Positions 11,101-20,438 of a stretch of DNA of 64,000 bases are shown here, in pieces. Both the position numbers and the translations under genes were made by a program. Source of the stretch: Lysobacter sp. GTDB taxonomy: Bacteria; Pseudomonadota; Gammaproteobacteria; Xanthomonadales; Xanthomonadaceae. The stretch is taken from contig JABFRN010000001.1 of the NCBI GenBank assembly GCA_013141175.1, positions 62,001 to 126,000 of the forward strand. The letters are read 5' to 3'. A model generated the notes under the pieces. It was not told the origin of the DNA and did not search any database. It worked only from the letters and a program-made list of their open reading frames with translations. The first letter of the stretch is position 1. The number at the start of each line of letters is the position of its first letter.

Positions 11101-11545
11101 ATCCGATCTCAAACGCGATCCGGCGCAAACGCGACTGTGGTGGCAGCAGACGCTGGGCATGTACATGGCCTGGTCCGAACGCCGCAACATGCGCGTCGAA
11201 ACGCTCGAACAGGATGCGGAGCACGGACGCGCACGCTTCGCGGTCAGCGGCTTCGGCGCTTATCGACTGCTCGCCGCTGAACACGGGCTGCACGTGCTGG
11301 AACAGGAAGCGACCGATATCGATGGCGGCACGCGACGTTATTCGATCTCGGTACGCGTCGCGCAGGACCCTCCGGGCCGTACGCGGCCGACGCTGCAGGC
11401 GGCGGATGAAGAACCGCGCGTCTGTCGCCGCTATCGCGCAGCGCCTTCGCCGCTGGTGCGCGATGCCGTGCGCGGCTGGCGCAGCGGCCGGCTCGATCGC
11501 GTCCTCGCCGGTGAGTTCGATGTGATCCGCGTCGACAGCGATTGA
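8189..11545 (+). CDS. Membrane-anchored double AAA+ Clp-like ATPase fused to an RF2-like (PCRF) domain
   Basis: A 1118-residue protein. Residues 3-20 form one membrane segment, followed by a low-complexity linker and an unassigned region to about 260. The first AAA+ module has Walker A GEQGVGKS (290-297), but its Walker B aligns with RVQDF, so the usual Glu is missing. The second has Walker A GPTGTGKT (562-569), Walker B LLDEFEK (about 628) and the SNAG sensor. The Walker A spacing matches ClpA, without the ClpB middle domain. I see no IGL/IGF loop for ClpP docking. Residues about 885-1060 read like RF2: REFWSRAER, then MYMAWSERRNMRVETLE, then AYRLLAAEHGLHVLE. The last 40 residues match the end of RF2. 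The GGQ domain is absent, and the SPF stop-codon motif is replaced by ATD. GTG start with AGGAGA six bases upstream. Confidence 0.85.
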   Translation: MTIGIFIAGLLFGVFLTVWLRRTPSEAATPDATANSTTTEAALPAPDAAAPEETPRDRLYRLRGEIEADDERVKRPEDLLQLPQFREGVALLTGNAFDAKAVLDQLESDSGALGCMIYVALRERADIDAAAALAATPPPGWYQLRFMIDYLQSREDATALPGLLRHLRQWWYEQPPLRQRLREYLQWAGAHPPGSVGTMTLDTLQEYELEQLAEGLKSFAEPVLAPYLAQVTDEVARRRERRTLGGVGRLWTPPQNTSGGIVDHPELDRQIAQLYELLQATPPVSVLISGEQGVGKSVLVDRLFARLQTEGWLLFEASAAEVLAGQKYIGELEERVREMLTALDRPRALWRVQDFYDLLHKGGHSQDPRGILDMLLPALERGQVRMIGELSPAQLAQLLIARPTLRHLVKTVALLSPDTDGMRTLLSRWSATREAELGTPVIDARALDEAQRMAAQFFPEQREPGRTLRLLEESLRVACSADARELPLTTDALLRGIARRSGLPLDVIDDSKSLDLDTLRAFFRKRVIGQDEAVECLVDRIAMLKAGLIDSSRPIGVFLFAGPTGTGKTELAKTLGELLFGSSERLLRLDMSEFQSEDAAWRLTDVSNDGSTRSLVARIREQPFSVVLLDEFEKAHPRVWDMFLQVFDDGRLSDRNGNVADFRHSIIILTSNAGSTLSRSAGPGFTSAAGGYSRGAVEKALFETFRREFLNRLDRIVLFTPLDRALMRDILHKELQRAMGRRGLRNRDWAVEWEPSAIEFLLDRGFTPDLGARPLRRAIEQHLLAPLARSIVEHRTPQGDQFLFVRSAGDRLDVEFIDPDRTAMDAASASSGTTAFARGDLDAQDLRDLIYTPESSAAHLIALHAHLQRRAEAVAAASWQQARDADFAAMNDREFWSRAERFDVLDRIERRDRIQSALETAQRLDERLARDGANSVVIARYAQLLWLLEHAITAVEDREPQDAVCVVAASASDLKRDPAQTRLWWQQTLGMYMAWSERRNMRVETLEQDAEHGRARFAVSGFGAYRLLAAEHGLHVLEQEATDIDGGTRRYSISVRVAQDPPGRTRPTLQAADEEPRVCRRYRAAPSPLVRDAVRGWRSGRLDRVLAGEFDVIRVDSD

Positions 11546-11599
11546 ACCATGGGATGCGGACGACGGGCTTCACACCGTCGTCCGCACCACTTCAACGTC

Positions 11600-11812
11600 T
11601 CACTCCGAACATGCGGCCACGCAGGCACGGTAGAGCACATTGCAGTGCCTGCTGTTCCACTGCGGATCGCCCACGACCTGCGCCCTGCAATCGTTCAATT
11701 GCTCCTGGCAACTGGCCAGGCAACTCGGGTCGTAGCCGTACGCGGACATCGATGCGCCAACCCCCAGGCCGAGCGCAAAGATCGACGTGAACACGAATCC
11801 ATAACGTTTCAT
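11600..11812 (-). CDS. Small cysteine-rich exported protein
   Basis: A 70-residue protein with a clear signal peptide (MKRYGFVF, then a hydrophobic core ending near SAYG). The mature part is about 45 residues with six cysteines in a Cys-x3-Cys-x6-Cys then Cys-x6-Cys-x3-Cys pattern, which would suit a small disulfide-bonded fold. I do not recognise the family. The ATG at 11810-11812 has AGGA nine bases upstream; longer frames add sequence without a signal. It is convergent with the Clp-RF2-like gene (54-base gap) and divergent from the DUF937 gene, with about 290 bases between. A second small exported protein at 45983-46249 is not obviously related. Confidence 0.65.
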   Translation of the reverse strand: MKRYGFVFTSIFALGLGVGASMSAYGYDPSCLASCQEQLNDCRAQVVGDPQWNSRHCNVLYRACVAACSE

Positions 11813-12105
11813 CTTGAATTCCTCCATGTGTGGATGAACGGACGCATCGGTCTGCGGACGGCCATGCGCGATCCGTGCCCGACGTCCACAGGCAGTATAG
11901 GGGCCTTGGGCTTGCATCCCGTACGCTCGAAAAAGCGATCGGGCGATTGATATTCCGTATCGTCCGCCCGGACGGGCGTGCGCATGGCGGTTCGACCATC
12001 GTCGACGGAAAAAAACACCTCCAGACCCCTATCGCTCCGCGCCATCACGGTAAAGTGAAGGCCCCGGCGCACACCGCCGATTCATCGCAATGAAGGACTT
12101 CCGCC

Positions 12106-12753
12106 ATGAGCAACCTGACCAACGATCTGCTCGCCCAACTCCAGGGCGCCCCGTTGCAGCAGATTTCCCGGCAACTCGGCATCGACCAGAATCAGGCGGC
12201 CGGCGCGGTCAGCGCGGCGCTGCCGCTGCTGATGGGCGCGTTGGGCAAGAACGCCAGCCAGCCGCAGGGCGCGGAGGCGCTGTTCGGCGCACTGCAGCGC
12301 GACCATACCGGTGGCGGCGGCATCGGCGATCTGCTCGGCATGGTGCTGGGCGGCGCGCAGAGCCGGCAGACCGACGGCGCTGGCATGCTCGGGCATATTC
12401 TCGGTGGCCAGCAGGGCCGCGCCGAACAGCATCTGGGCGAAGCGACCGGGCTGGGCGGCGATCGCGCCGGCATGCTGATGAAGATTCTCGCGCCGATCGT
12501 GATGGCGTATCTCGCCAAGCGCATGTTCGGCGGCAACGAAAGCGGCGGCGGTCAGGCGATGGGCCTGGGCGGCGGCAACCCGACGGCCGACATCCTGGGC
12601 GCCGTTCTCGGTCAGGAACAGCAACAAGTGCGCCAGCAGGGCGGCCTGGCAGGCGGCCTGCTCGGCGCGGTGCTCGACAAGGACGGCGACGGCGATGTCG
12701 ACCTGAGCGACATGCTGAAACTGGGCGGCGGTCTGCTCGGCGGCAATCGCTGA
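12106..12753 (+). CDS. DUF937 family protein
   Basis: A 215-residue DUF937 protein of unknown function. It shows the family pattern of an N-terminal helical part (LLAQLQGAPLQQISRQLG, then AAGAVSAALPLLMGAL), followed by glycine-rich segments LGMVLGG, MLGHILGG and DILGAVLG. A short hydrophobic helix (MLMKILAPIVMAYLAKRMFG, about 125-144) may touch the membrane. Near the end DKDGDGDVDLSDML looks like a calcium-binding EF-hand/dockerin loop, which is common in this family. No signal peptide is visible, so it is probably cytoplasmic. A hairpin at 12774-12795 follows the stop codon. Confidence 0.85.
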   Translation: MSNLTNDLLAQLQGAPLQQISRQLGIDQNQAAGAVSAALPLLMGALGKNASQPQGAEALFGALQRDHTGGGGIGDLLGMVLGGAQSRQTDGAGMLGHILGGQQGRAEQHLGEATGLGGDRAGMLMKILAPIVMAYLAKRMFGGNESGGGQAMGLGGGNPTADILGAVLGQEQQQVRQQGGLAGGLLGAVLDKDGDGDVDLSDMLKLGGGLLGGNR

Positions 12754-12773
12754 GATTTCTTTTGTGATTCGGA

Positions 12774-12795
12774 GCGGCGCGCAGTTGTGCGCCGC
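12774..12795 (+). terminator. Hairpin after the DUF937 gene, possible terminator
   Basis: GCGGCGCGCA and TGTGCGCCGC form a 10-base stem with one G-T pair and a 2-base loop, 20 bases after the stop codon. No T-run follows, so termination here is only likely. Confidence 0.4.
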
Positions 12796-12914
12796 CCGAT
12801 TCCGCAAGTCCAGGCACCGCCATCGCACACGTCGCATTGACGGTGTTTGGCCCGCGTGCGCAGAATCCAAGCCACACCCCAGTCTGGGGTTTCTCATGAT
12901 GATCGAGCGGAGCA

Positions 12915-15332
12915 ATGGATTCTCCTGTCAGCACGAAACGCTTCCGCATCGCATTTTCCTTTGCTGGGGAAAAACGCGAATTCGTACAACAGGTTGCTGA
13001 CTTGCTTGCCGAGCGATTCGGGCAGGGAAAGATCCTCTACGACAAATATCACGAGGCGGAATTTGCGGTATTCGACCTCGGGATCAAGTTGCCCAAGCTA
13101 TACGGCGAGCAGTCCGACCTCATCGTTCCTGTCCTCTGTCCTGACTACGACGCGAAGCGGTGGACCGGATGGGAGTGGGTCCACATCTACGGCCTGCTCA
13201 CGAAAGCAGACGGTCATCGTGTAATGCCCAGTCGGTTCGAATATGCAAAAGCCGACGGCCTGAGTCCGGCTTCCGGCTTCATCGACCTCGACGACAAAAC
13301 CCCCGACGAATTCGTCACCCTCATCCTCGAACGCCTCGCGCTCAACGAAGGCCACCCGAAGGATTACTACACCAAACCCGCCGTCGTTGTTGCATCCGCG
13401 CCAAAAACGCTCATTCCCCACAACCTGCCCGCGCTGCAGCCGTTCTTCGGCCGCGAAGACGAGTTAAGAAAAATCGCCGACGCTCTCGACCCGGATTCAC
13501 GCACCTGGGGCGCATTGATCGATGGTCCGGGCGGGATGGGCAAGACTTCGCTCGCGGTCCGCGCCGCTTACGATGCCCCGCCGGAAATCTTCGACAAGAT
13601 CGTCTACATCTCGCTGAAGAGCCGCGAGCTGGACGACGACGGCCTGCGCGACCTCAGCGGCTTTCTGGTCAGCGGTCTGGTCGAGCTGTTCGGCGAACTC
13701 GCCCGCGAGCTGGGCCGCGACGATATCGTCAAGGTCGCGGAAGACCAGCGTCCGCGCCTGCTGCTGGACGCCCTGCGCGGCACGCAGACGCTGTTGGTCC
13801 TCGACAATCTGGAAAGCCTGCTCAAACCCGAGCGCGACATCCTCTTCACCTTCGTCAAGAAACTGCCCGCCGGCTGCAAGGCCATCCTCACCAGCCGTGG
13901 ACGCATCGGCTCCGGCGCAGAGGAGTTGATCCTCGAAAAACTCGGCCAACAAGCCGCGCTCGACACGCTGGCCGAACTCGCCACGCACAACCCGCACCTC
14001 GCCAGAACCAGCGAAGCCGAGCGCCTTGTGCTGTATCGAGAGACCGGCGGCAAGCCGCTGCTGCTGCGCTGGACCGCCGGACAGATCGGGCGCGGCCACT
14101 GCCTCACGTTCACCGATGCGCTCGATTTCCTGCGCTCCTGCCCGCCGGGCAACGACCCGCTGGAATTCATCTTCGGCGATCTGGTGGAGGACTTCAGCGA
14201 GGCCGAGACCCGGGCGCTCTGCGCGCTCACTTACTTCACTCTACCGGTCAAGTTGGAGAACGTCGCCGCCAACGCCGGGCTGCCGGAACCGGAGACCGAC
14301 CGCGCCCTGCGCAGCCTCGTCAATCGCTCTCTCGCCGTACCGACCGATGAGCTGACCGCTTTCACACTCGTGCCTATGGCTGCGGACTTCCTGCGCAAGA
14401 AAAAACCCGAGGTGGTGGCGGACGCCGGTGACCGGCTGGAACAGCGCGCCTACGCGCTGATCATCGAAAACGGCTACCGGAACCACGATCGCTTCCCCGC
14501 ACTAGAAGCCGCATGGCCCGGCATTGCCCCTGCACTGGCGCTGTTTCTCGCGGGCGACAACAAGCGCCTGCAAACGGTTTGCTTTGCTATTCAACAATTC
14601 CTGAATTTTCAGGGGCGCTGGGATGAATGGCTAGCCCTTAACGAGAAAGCCGAAACCAAAGCCGTAGCCGCTGCCGATCATGTCAACGCCGGCTGGCGCA
14701 CTTATCACGCCGGCTCAGTTCACGTTCTACGCAAGCAGCCCGATGCCGTGCTTGCCTGTGCCGACCGCACCGAAGCACACTCTATTGCGGCGAAGGCGGG
14801 CGCCCATATGCGGGCCACTGCCATTCTACTGCGTGGCACCGGCTATCAATTGAAAGGCGAATACCCCGCCGCCATCGCCGCCTATAAAGAGGCACTCTTA
14901 TTGTTCCGCAACCTCGCCGCCGAGAGCGAGGAAGTGGCAGCAACCCTGAATGATCTCGCATCGGCCGAAGGAATGTCTGGCAATTACGGCACTGCCGAGA
15001 AGCATTGCCGCGAGGCGCTCCGCATGGCCCGAGCCATCGGTGACGCCGAAGGCGTGGCCGTCTTCACCGGCAATCTGGCTGATCTGGCCATCGACCGCCA
15101 GGACTGGCCAGCCGCCGAAATCCTCGCGCGCGAAGCCCTGCCCTTGTCCGAAGCCGTCCACCGCCAAGAATTGATCGCGGAAGACAACCGCCGCCTCGCC
15201 AAAGCCCTCTTAAGCCAAGGAAAAGCCGCCGAGGCCCTGCCCCATGCCCAGCGGGCAGTGGAGATCTACACCCGACTCGGCTCCCCCGACCTAGCCGAGG
15301 CCAAAGCCACTCTCGCCGAGTGCGGTGGCTGA
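12915..15332 (+). CDS. TIR-STAND (NB-ARC-like) NTPase with TPR repeats, putative defence receptor
   Basis: An 805-residue protein in three parts. Residues about 9-140 are a bacterial TIR domain: FRIAFSFAGEKREFV, LYDKYHEAEF, SDLIVPVLC, and a W-x2-W-E-W segment in the place of the NAD-cleaving Glu. Residues about 175-500 are a STAND/NB-ARC ATPase: FFGREDEL, Walker A GPGGMGKT (204-211), Walker B LLVLDN (293-298), LTSRGR sensor, then a winged-helix part. Residues about 520-800 are TPR-type helical repeats, the usual sensing arm. Such proteins resemble plant and animal immune receptors, and several bacterial relatives act against phage by depleting NAD; the function here is inferred. The gene stands alone between DUF937 and katG, and the 5' part and downstream gap look less GC-rich than the surroundings, which hints at transfer. 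Confidence 0.85.
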   Translation: MDSPVSTKRFRIAFSFAGEKREFVQQVADLLAERFGQGKILYDKYHEAEFAVFDLGIKLPKLYGEQSDLIVPVLCPDYDAKRWTGWEWVHIYGLLTKADGHRVMPSRFEYAKADGLSPASGFIDLDDKTPDEFVTLILERLALNEGHPKDYYTKPAVVVASAPKTLIPHNLPALQPFFGREDELRKIADALDPDSRTWGALIDGPGGMGKTSLAVRAAYDAPPEIFDKIVYISLKSRELDDDGLRDLSGFLVSGLVELFGELARELGRDDIVKVAEDQRPRLLLDALRGTQTLLVLDNLESLLKPERDILFTFVKKLPAGCKAILTSRGRIGSGAEELILEKLGQQAALDTLAELATHNPHLARTSEAERLVLYRETGGKPLLLRWTAGQIGRGHCLTFTDALDFLRSCPPGNDPLEFIFGDLVEDFSEAETRALCALTYFTLPVKLENVAANAGLPEPETDRALRSLVNRSLAVPTDELTAFTLVPMAADFLRKKKPEVVADAGDRLEQRAYALIIENGYRNHDRFPALEAAWPGIAPALALFLAGDNKRLQTVCFAIQQFLNFQGRWDEWLALNEKAETKAVAAADHVNAGWRTYHAGSVHVLRKQPDAVLACADRTEAHSIAAKAGAHMRATAILLRGTGYQLKGEYPAAIAAYKEALLLFRNLAAESEEVAATLNDLASAEGMSGNYGTAEKHCREALRMARAIGDAEGVAVFTGNLADLAIDRQDWPAAEILAREALPLSEAVHRQELIAEDNRRLAKALLSQGKAAEALPHAQRAVEIYTRLGSPDLAEAKATLAECGG

Positions 15333-15445
15333 TGCGATGCACGCAACGGCACTCTCCACGGCTTCATGAAACGTCTCATTCCAGCTTAGTCCGCAGACTG
15401 GACTTTAACGCAACCTCTGTTTCGTGAGATCGAATTCCTTCAATC

Positions 15446-15462
15446 GATAGTCATAAACTATC
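15446..15462. promoter_or_regulatory. Candidate OxyR half-operator upstream of katG
   Basis: GATAG-TCATAAA-CTATC is a perfect dyad with the ATAG-N7-CTAT spacing of OxyR sites, 97 bases before the katG start codon in an AT-rich stretch. The outer half-sites expected on each side are poor matches. OxyR control of katG is well established in xanthomonads; binding here is inferred. Confidence 0.5.
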
Positions 15463-15540
15463 AAAACAGTCCAAACAATCAAATTCTCTTTATCGCGCCC
15501 CAGGCGTACGGTGGCTGCACTTTCCCCGATCGGGCCGTAG

Positions 15541-17772
<2,232 letters not shown>

Positions 17773-17852
17773 TGGTCTGGGCTGAACGCATCGATGATGC
17801 GTTCGATTACGGAATAACGGTGGATCTTGATCGATGCATCGCGAGATATTTG

Positions 17853-17880
17853 GCCGGCGTGTATAGCGCCGGCTTTTTTT
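17853..17880 (+). terminator. Rho-independent terminator of katG
   Basis: GCCGGCG and CGCCGGC form a 7-bp stem with a 7-base loop, followed directly by TTTTTTT, 80 bases after the katG stop codon. Confidence 0.85.
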
Positions 17881-17916
17881 GAATTTTCGACTGACGGAAA
17901 TATTTTCTTACCGTCG

Positions 17917-17934
17917 TTCCCGCGCACGCGGGAA
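17917..17934. repeat. TTCCCGCG-CA-CGCGGGAA palindromic repeat
   Basis: A perfect 8-bp palindrome with a 2-base centre, followed by TCCAGCG. Short palindromes built on TTCCCGCG and followed by TCCAG are widespread in GC-rich proteobacteria, and those in Neisseria (dRS3) look similar. Only one copy is seen here. Confidence 0.5.
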
Positions 17935-18032
17935 TCCAGCGTCTTTGCGGTGAGAAGACTGACTGTTGGCATTAGCTCTGGGCCAGCTCACCGAACCGCT
18001 TTGGTTATCGGTACGTGATGTTGCGCGGGTAG

Positions 18033-18596
18033 AGCCGGTCACCTTTTTCGCGCTGGGGCGCGAGTTACTTTCTTTGGCGCAAAGAAAGTAACCAAAGAAA
18101 GCATTTCAAGTCCAAATCTAAACTGCCGCCTGAGACGAAGCCGGGATTTTTCGATGAGACATCCTTGTCTCATCGAAAAACGGCGCACGTCCTGTGCGCC
18201 GCCCTCCGGGTCTACAACCTTGTCAGACGAAACGATAGTCTGGATATCGATGGGATGATGTAGACATCTGGAATTTTGACAACAAGCGTGCGACCTCACA
18301 ACGTGCTGCAGCTTCGATGCATGAAAGGCCACACAAGCGGCAGAACAATTGCTTGCATTACGGTAACGGGTAACGTCCCGATAATGTTGCAGACACGACA
18401 CGCTATCCCTTGATCAGAGACCCGGAGGGCGATGCACAGGATGTGCATCGTTTTTCGATGAGACAAGGATGTCTCATCGAAAAATCCCGGCTTCGCCTCA
18501 GATCGCAGTTTAGAACTGGACCTGAGTGTTTCTTTGGTTACTTTCTTTGCGCCAAAGAAAGTAACTCGCGCCCCAGCGCGAAAAAGATGACAGGCT
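18033..18596. repeat. Long inverted-repeat element with internal hairpins
   Basis: Two arms, 18033-18213 and 18418-18596, are inverted copies of each other around a 204-base centre with no gene. Each arm contains three hairpins in the same order: TTACTTTCTTTG / CAAAGAAAGTAA, then TTTTTCGATGAGACA / TGTCTCATCGAAAAA, then a third whose stem is GGCGCAC / GTGCGCC in the left arm and GATGCAC / GTGCATC in the right. The last difference replaces two base pairs on both sides of the stem, so pairing is kept. No transposase or target duplication is visible. It may be a non-autonomous mobile element or a structured intergenic repeat. Confidence 0.75.
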
Positions 18597-18741
18597 TTAC
18601 CCATGGACCATGACGGACAAAATCAGAAGCGGTGAATCGAATCGGTCGCGCTGTTTTCACTCACCCATGACTTCGGTGACATGCACCGCACCGCCCGCCG
18701 GGCGATGCTGGCGTTCCGATGACGCTACCCGGAGCCATCGC

Positions 18742-19371
18742 TTGTCGCCGACACGACGAAAGATACAAGGCTCGAGCCTGTGGTGCGGCGTGCTGGTCCC
18801 GCTGGTGTACTTCGGTGCGCAGGTCGCCGCCGCGCCGTTCCATCCCGATTACAGCTTCCTGGTGAACTCGGCCAGCCAGCTCGGTTCGGACGCATCAACA
18901 CTTCCGGCATTGCTCAACGGCGGCGCGATCCTGAGCGGCGTGCTCGGGCTGCTGTCGGCCTACGGCATCGGCACGGGGCTGCAAGCGGCCGGTGCAAAAC
19001 CGTGGTTCGCGTGGCTCTGTGCGGCGTGCAGCGTGTCGGTCGGCGCGGCGGCGATCTGGGCGGGCTTGCATCCGATGCCCGACCCGCAGCACGACCCGGG
19101 CGCGCTCGGCATCGGAATGTTTCTTGGACCACTGGCGCTGATTGCGGCGTTCTGGAACGTGCGCGACGGCCGCGCGATGCGCGGCTATCTTTGGTTCACG
19201 CTGGTCGCGTTCGCCGCGTTGGTGCCGGTCATGAGCGGGATCACCCTGGTCGATCTGAATCGCTATGGCGGCCTGATGCAGCGGATCGCGGCGCTGGTAC
19301 TTTATCTGCCGCCCGCGGTGACGGCATGGTGGCTGATGCGTGTGGGCGTTCAACCAAGCACGCGCCACTGA
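18742..19371 (+). CDS. DUF998 family membrane protein
   Basis: A multi-pass membrane protein of the DUF998 family, function unknown. Six hydrophobic segments are visible, starting at LWCGVLVPLVYFGAQ. The family feature between segments is the HPDYSFLVNSASQLG-type loop, followed later by GLHPMPD and a final VLYLPPAVTAWWLM helix. The start is chosen at TTG 18742 because GGAG lies seven bases before it and the protein then begins close to the first membrane helix. ATG at 18667 and GTG/ATG-type starts near 18610 are also in frame but add an arginine-rich stretch that does not look conserved. The gene begins just past the inverted-repeat element, whose right arm may hold its promoter. Confidence 0.75.
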   Translation: MSPTRRKIQGSSLWCGVLVPLVYFGAQVAAAPFHPDYSFLVNSASQLGSDASTLPALLNGGAILSGVLGLLSAYGIGTGLQAAGAKPWFAWLCAACSVSVGAAAIWAGLHPMPDPQHDPGALGIGMFLGPLALIAAFWNVRDGRAMRGYLWFTLVAFAALVPVMSGITLVDLNRYGGLMQRIAALVLYLPPAVTAWWLMRVGVQPSTRH

Positions 19372-19561
19372 GCCCATCGCGAGCGCCACTTCGATTGCAT
19401 TGCTGGCCGACAGCTACCACAGCGACGCACTCTACGCGCTTGGTGCACTGCGTCCGCATCGTTGCCGGCCAGACAACTCCCAATAGCAATTCGTCGCTGA
19501 CCGTCTACGAACGAAAATCGCGTTGCTGCAAGTGACCGGACGATCACGACCAGGACCCGTC

Positions 19562-20377
19562 ATGCCCATCGACTTCTGCCCCGGCTACACCACGACCCCG
19601 TTCAAGACGCTCGCACGCAATTACCCGGGTGCGGACATCTACCCCACCGACGACTTCCGCACCGAATGGGGCCCGATCCTCCATCGCGGCCGGCTCAACG
19701 GCACTGCGCGGGTGCTGGTCATCGGCCAGGATCCGGCGCAGTCCGAAGCGGTGGTGCGCCGCATCCTGGTCGGCAACGCCGGAAAACGCGTGCAGGGCTT
19801 TCTGCACAAGCTCGGCATCCGCAAGCGTTACGTCATCCTCAACACCTACGTCTACAGCGTGTTCGGGCAGCAGGCCGGCAATGCGCATATCCACGACCCC
19901 GCGATCGCCGCATACCGCAATCTCTGGATCGCCGGCGTGCTGGACAAGAGTCCGATCGATGCGGTGGTCGCGTTCGGCGGGCTCGCCCGTCAGGCGTGGG
20001 AAGCGTGGCTGGATTCGCCCGCCGCCATCGGCCGGCCGGCGCTGCACTTCGAACATCTGCCGCATCCCACCTCGCCTACCGCTGGCGGCGCGAGCGAGGC
20101 GCAGGCAGCAGCGGCCACCGCGACGATGCTGGCGAAGTACAACGCGGCGATCCAGCGCATCCGTCCGCTCCTCGGTGCGATCGACGCCGTCGCATCGCCG
20201 CTCTACGGCAACGCCTTCACCAACGACGATCTGCCCGACATTCCGATGGCGGATCTGCCACCGGGCACGCCGGCATGGATGTCGACCGAAGAAGAATGGG
20301 CCAAGCGTGTCGGCGACACCGCGGCGATCAAACGGCGCACGATCCAGATCGTCGTGCCGCCGTCGGTGCCTCTGTAA
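19562..20377 (+). CDS. Uracil-DNA glycosylase superfamily protein
   Basis: A 271-residue protein with the UDG-superfamily fold signatures: VLVIGQDPAQSEA (motif 1, about 55-67), the following Asn-containing strand VILNTYVYSVFG, a central VVAFGG strand, and LPHPTSPTAGG (motif 2, the DNA-intercalation loop region). In known members these loops hold the base-flipping and water-activating residues. The C-terminal 70 residues are not part of the usual domain. It may excise deaminated bases, but no close named subfamily is recognised, so activity is uncertain. The ATG at 19562 is chosen because it precedes the conserved part directly. Convergent with the membrane sensor gene, with a shared strong terminator at 20382-20414. 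Confidence 0.7.
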   Translation: MPIDFCPGYTTTPFKTLARNYPGADIYPTDDFRTEWGPILHRGRLNGTARVLVIGQDPAQSEAVVRRILVGNAGKRVQGFLHKLGIRKRYVILNTYVYSVFGQQAGNAHIHDPAIAAYRNLWIAGVLDKSPIDAVVAFGGLARQAWEAWLDSPAAIGRPALHFEHLPHPTSPTAGGASEAQAAAATATMLAKYNAAIQRIRPLLGAIDAVASPLYGNAFTNDDLPDIPMADLPPGTPAWMSTEEEWAKRVGDTAAIKRRTIQIVVPPSVPL

Positions 20378-20381
20378 CGAC

Positions 20382-20414
20382 GGAGCCGGCGCACCACGAG
20401 GCTGCGCCGGCTCC
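20382..20414. terminator. Bidirectional terminator hairpin
   Basis: GGAGCCGGCGCA and TGCGCCGGCTCC form a perfect 12-bp stem with a 9-base loop, between two convergent genes. No long T-run exists on either side, so it is a likely but not certain terminator for both. Confidence 0.6.
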
Positions 20415-20438
20415 AAGACACTTCGTGCTTCCGAAGTA

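Noticed and set aside
8135-11293. 1052-residue open frame on the minus strand opposite the Clp-RF2 gene
   Set aside because: It is the antisense shadow of a GC-rich gene; composition is Arg/Gln/Ala-rich without any motif, and the plus-strand gene has clear domains.
18610-18741. Upstream extension of the DUF998 gene from 18610
   Set aside because: It adds 44 Arg/Ser/Thr-rich residues before the first membrane helix; the TTG at 18742 has a good ribosome site.
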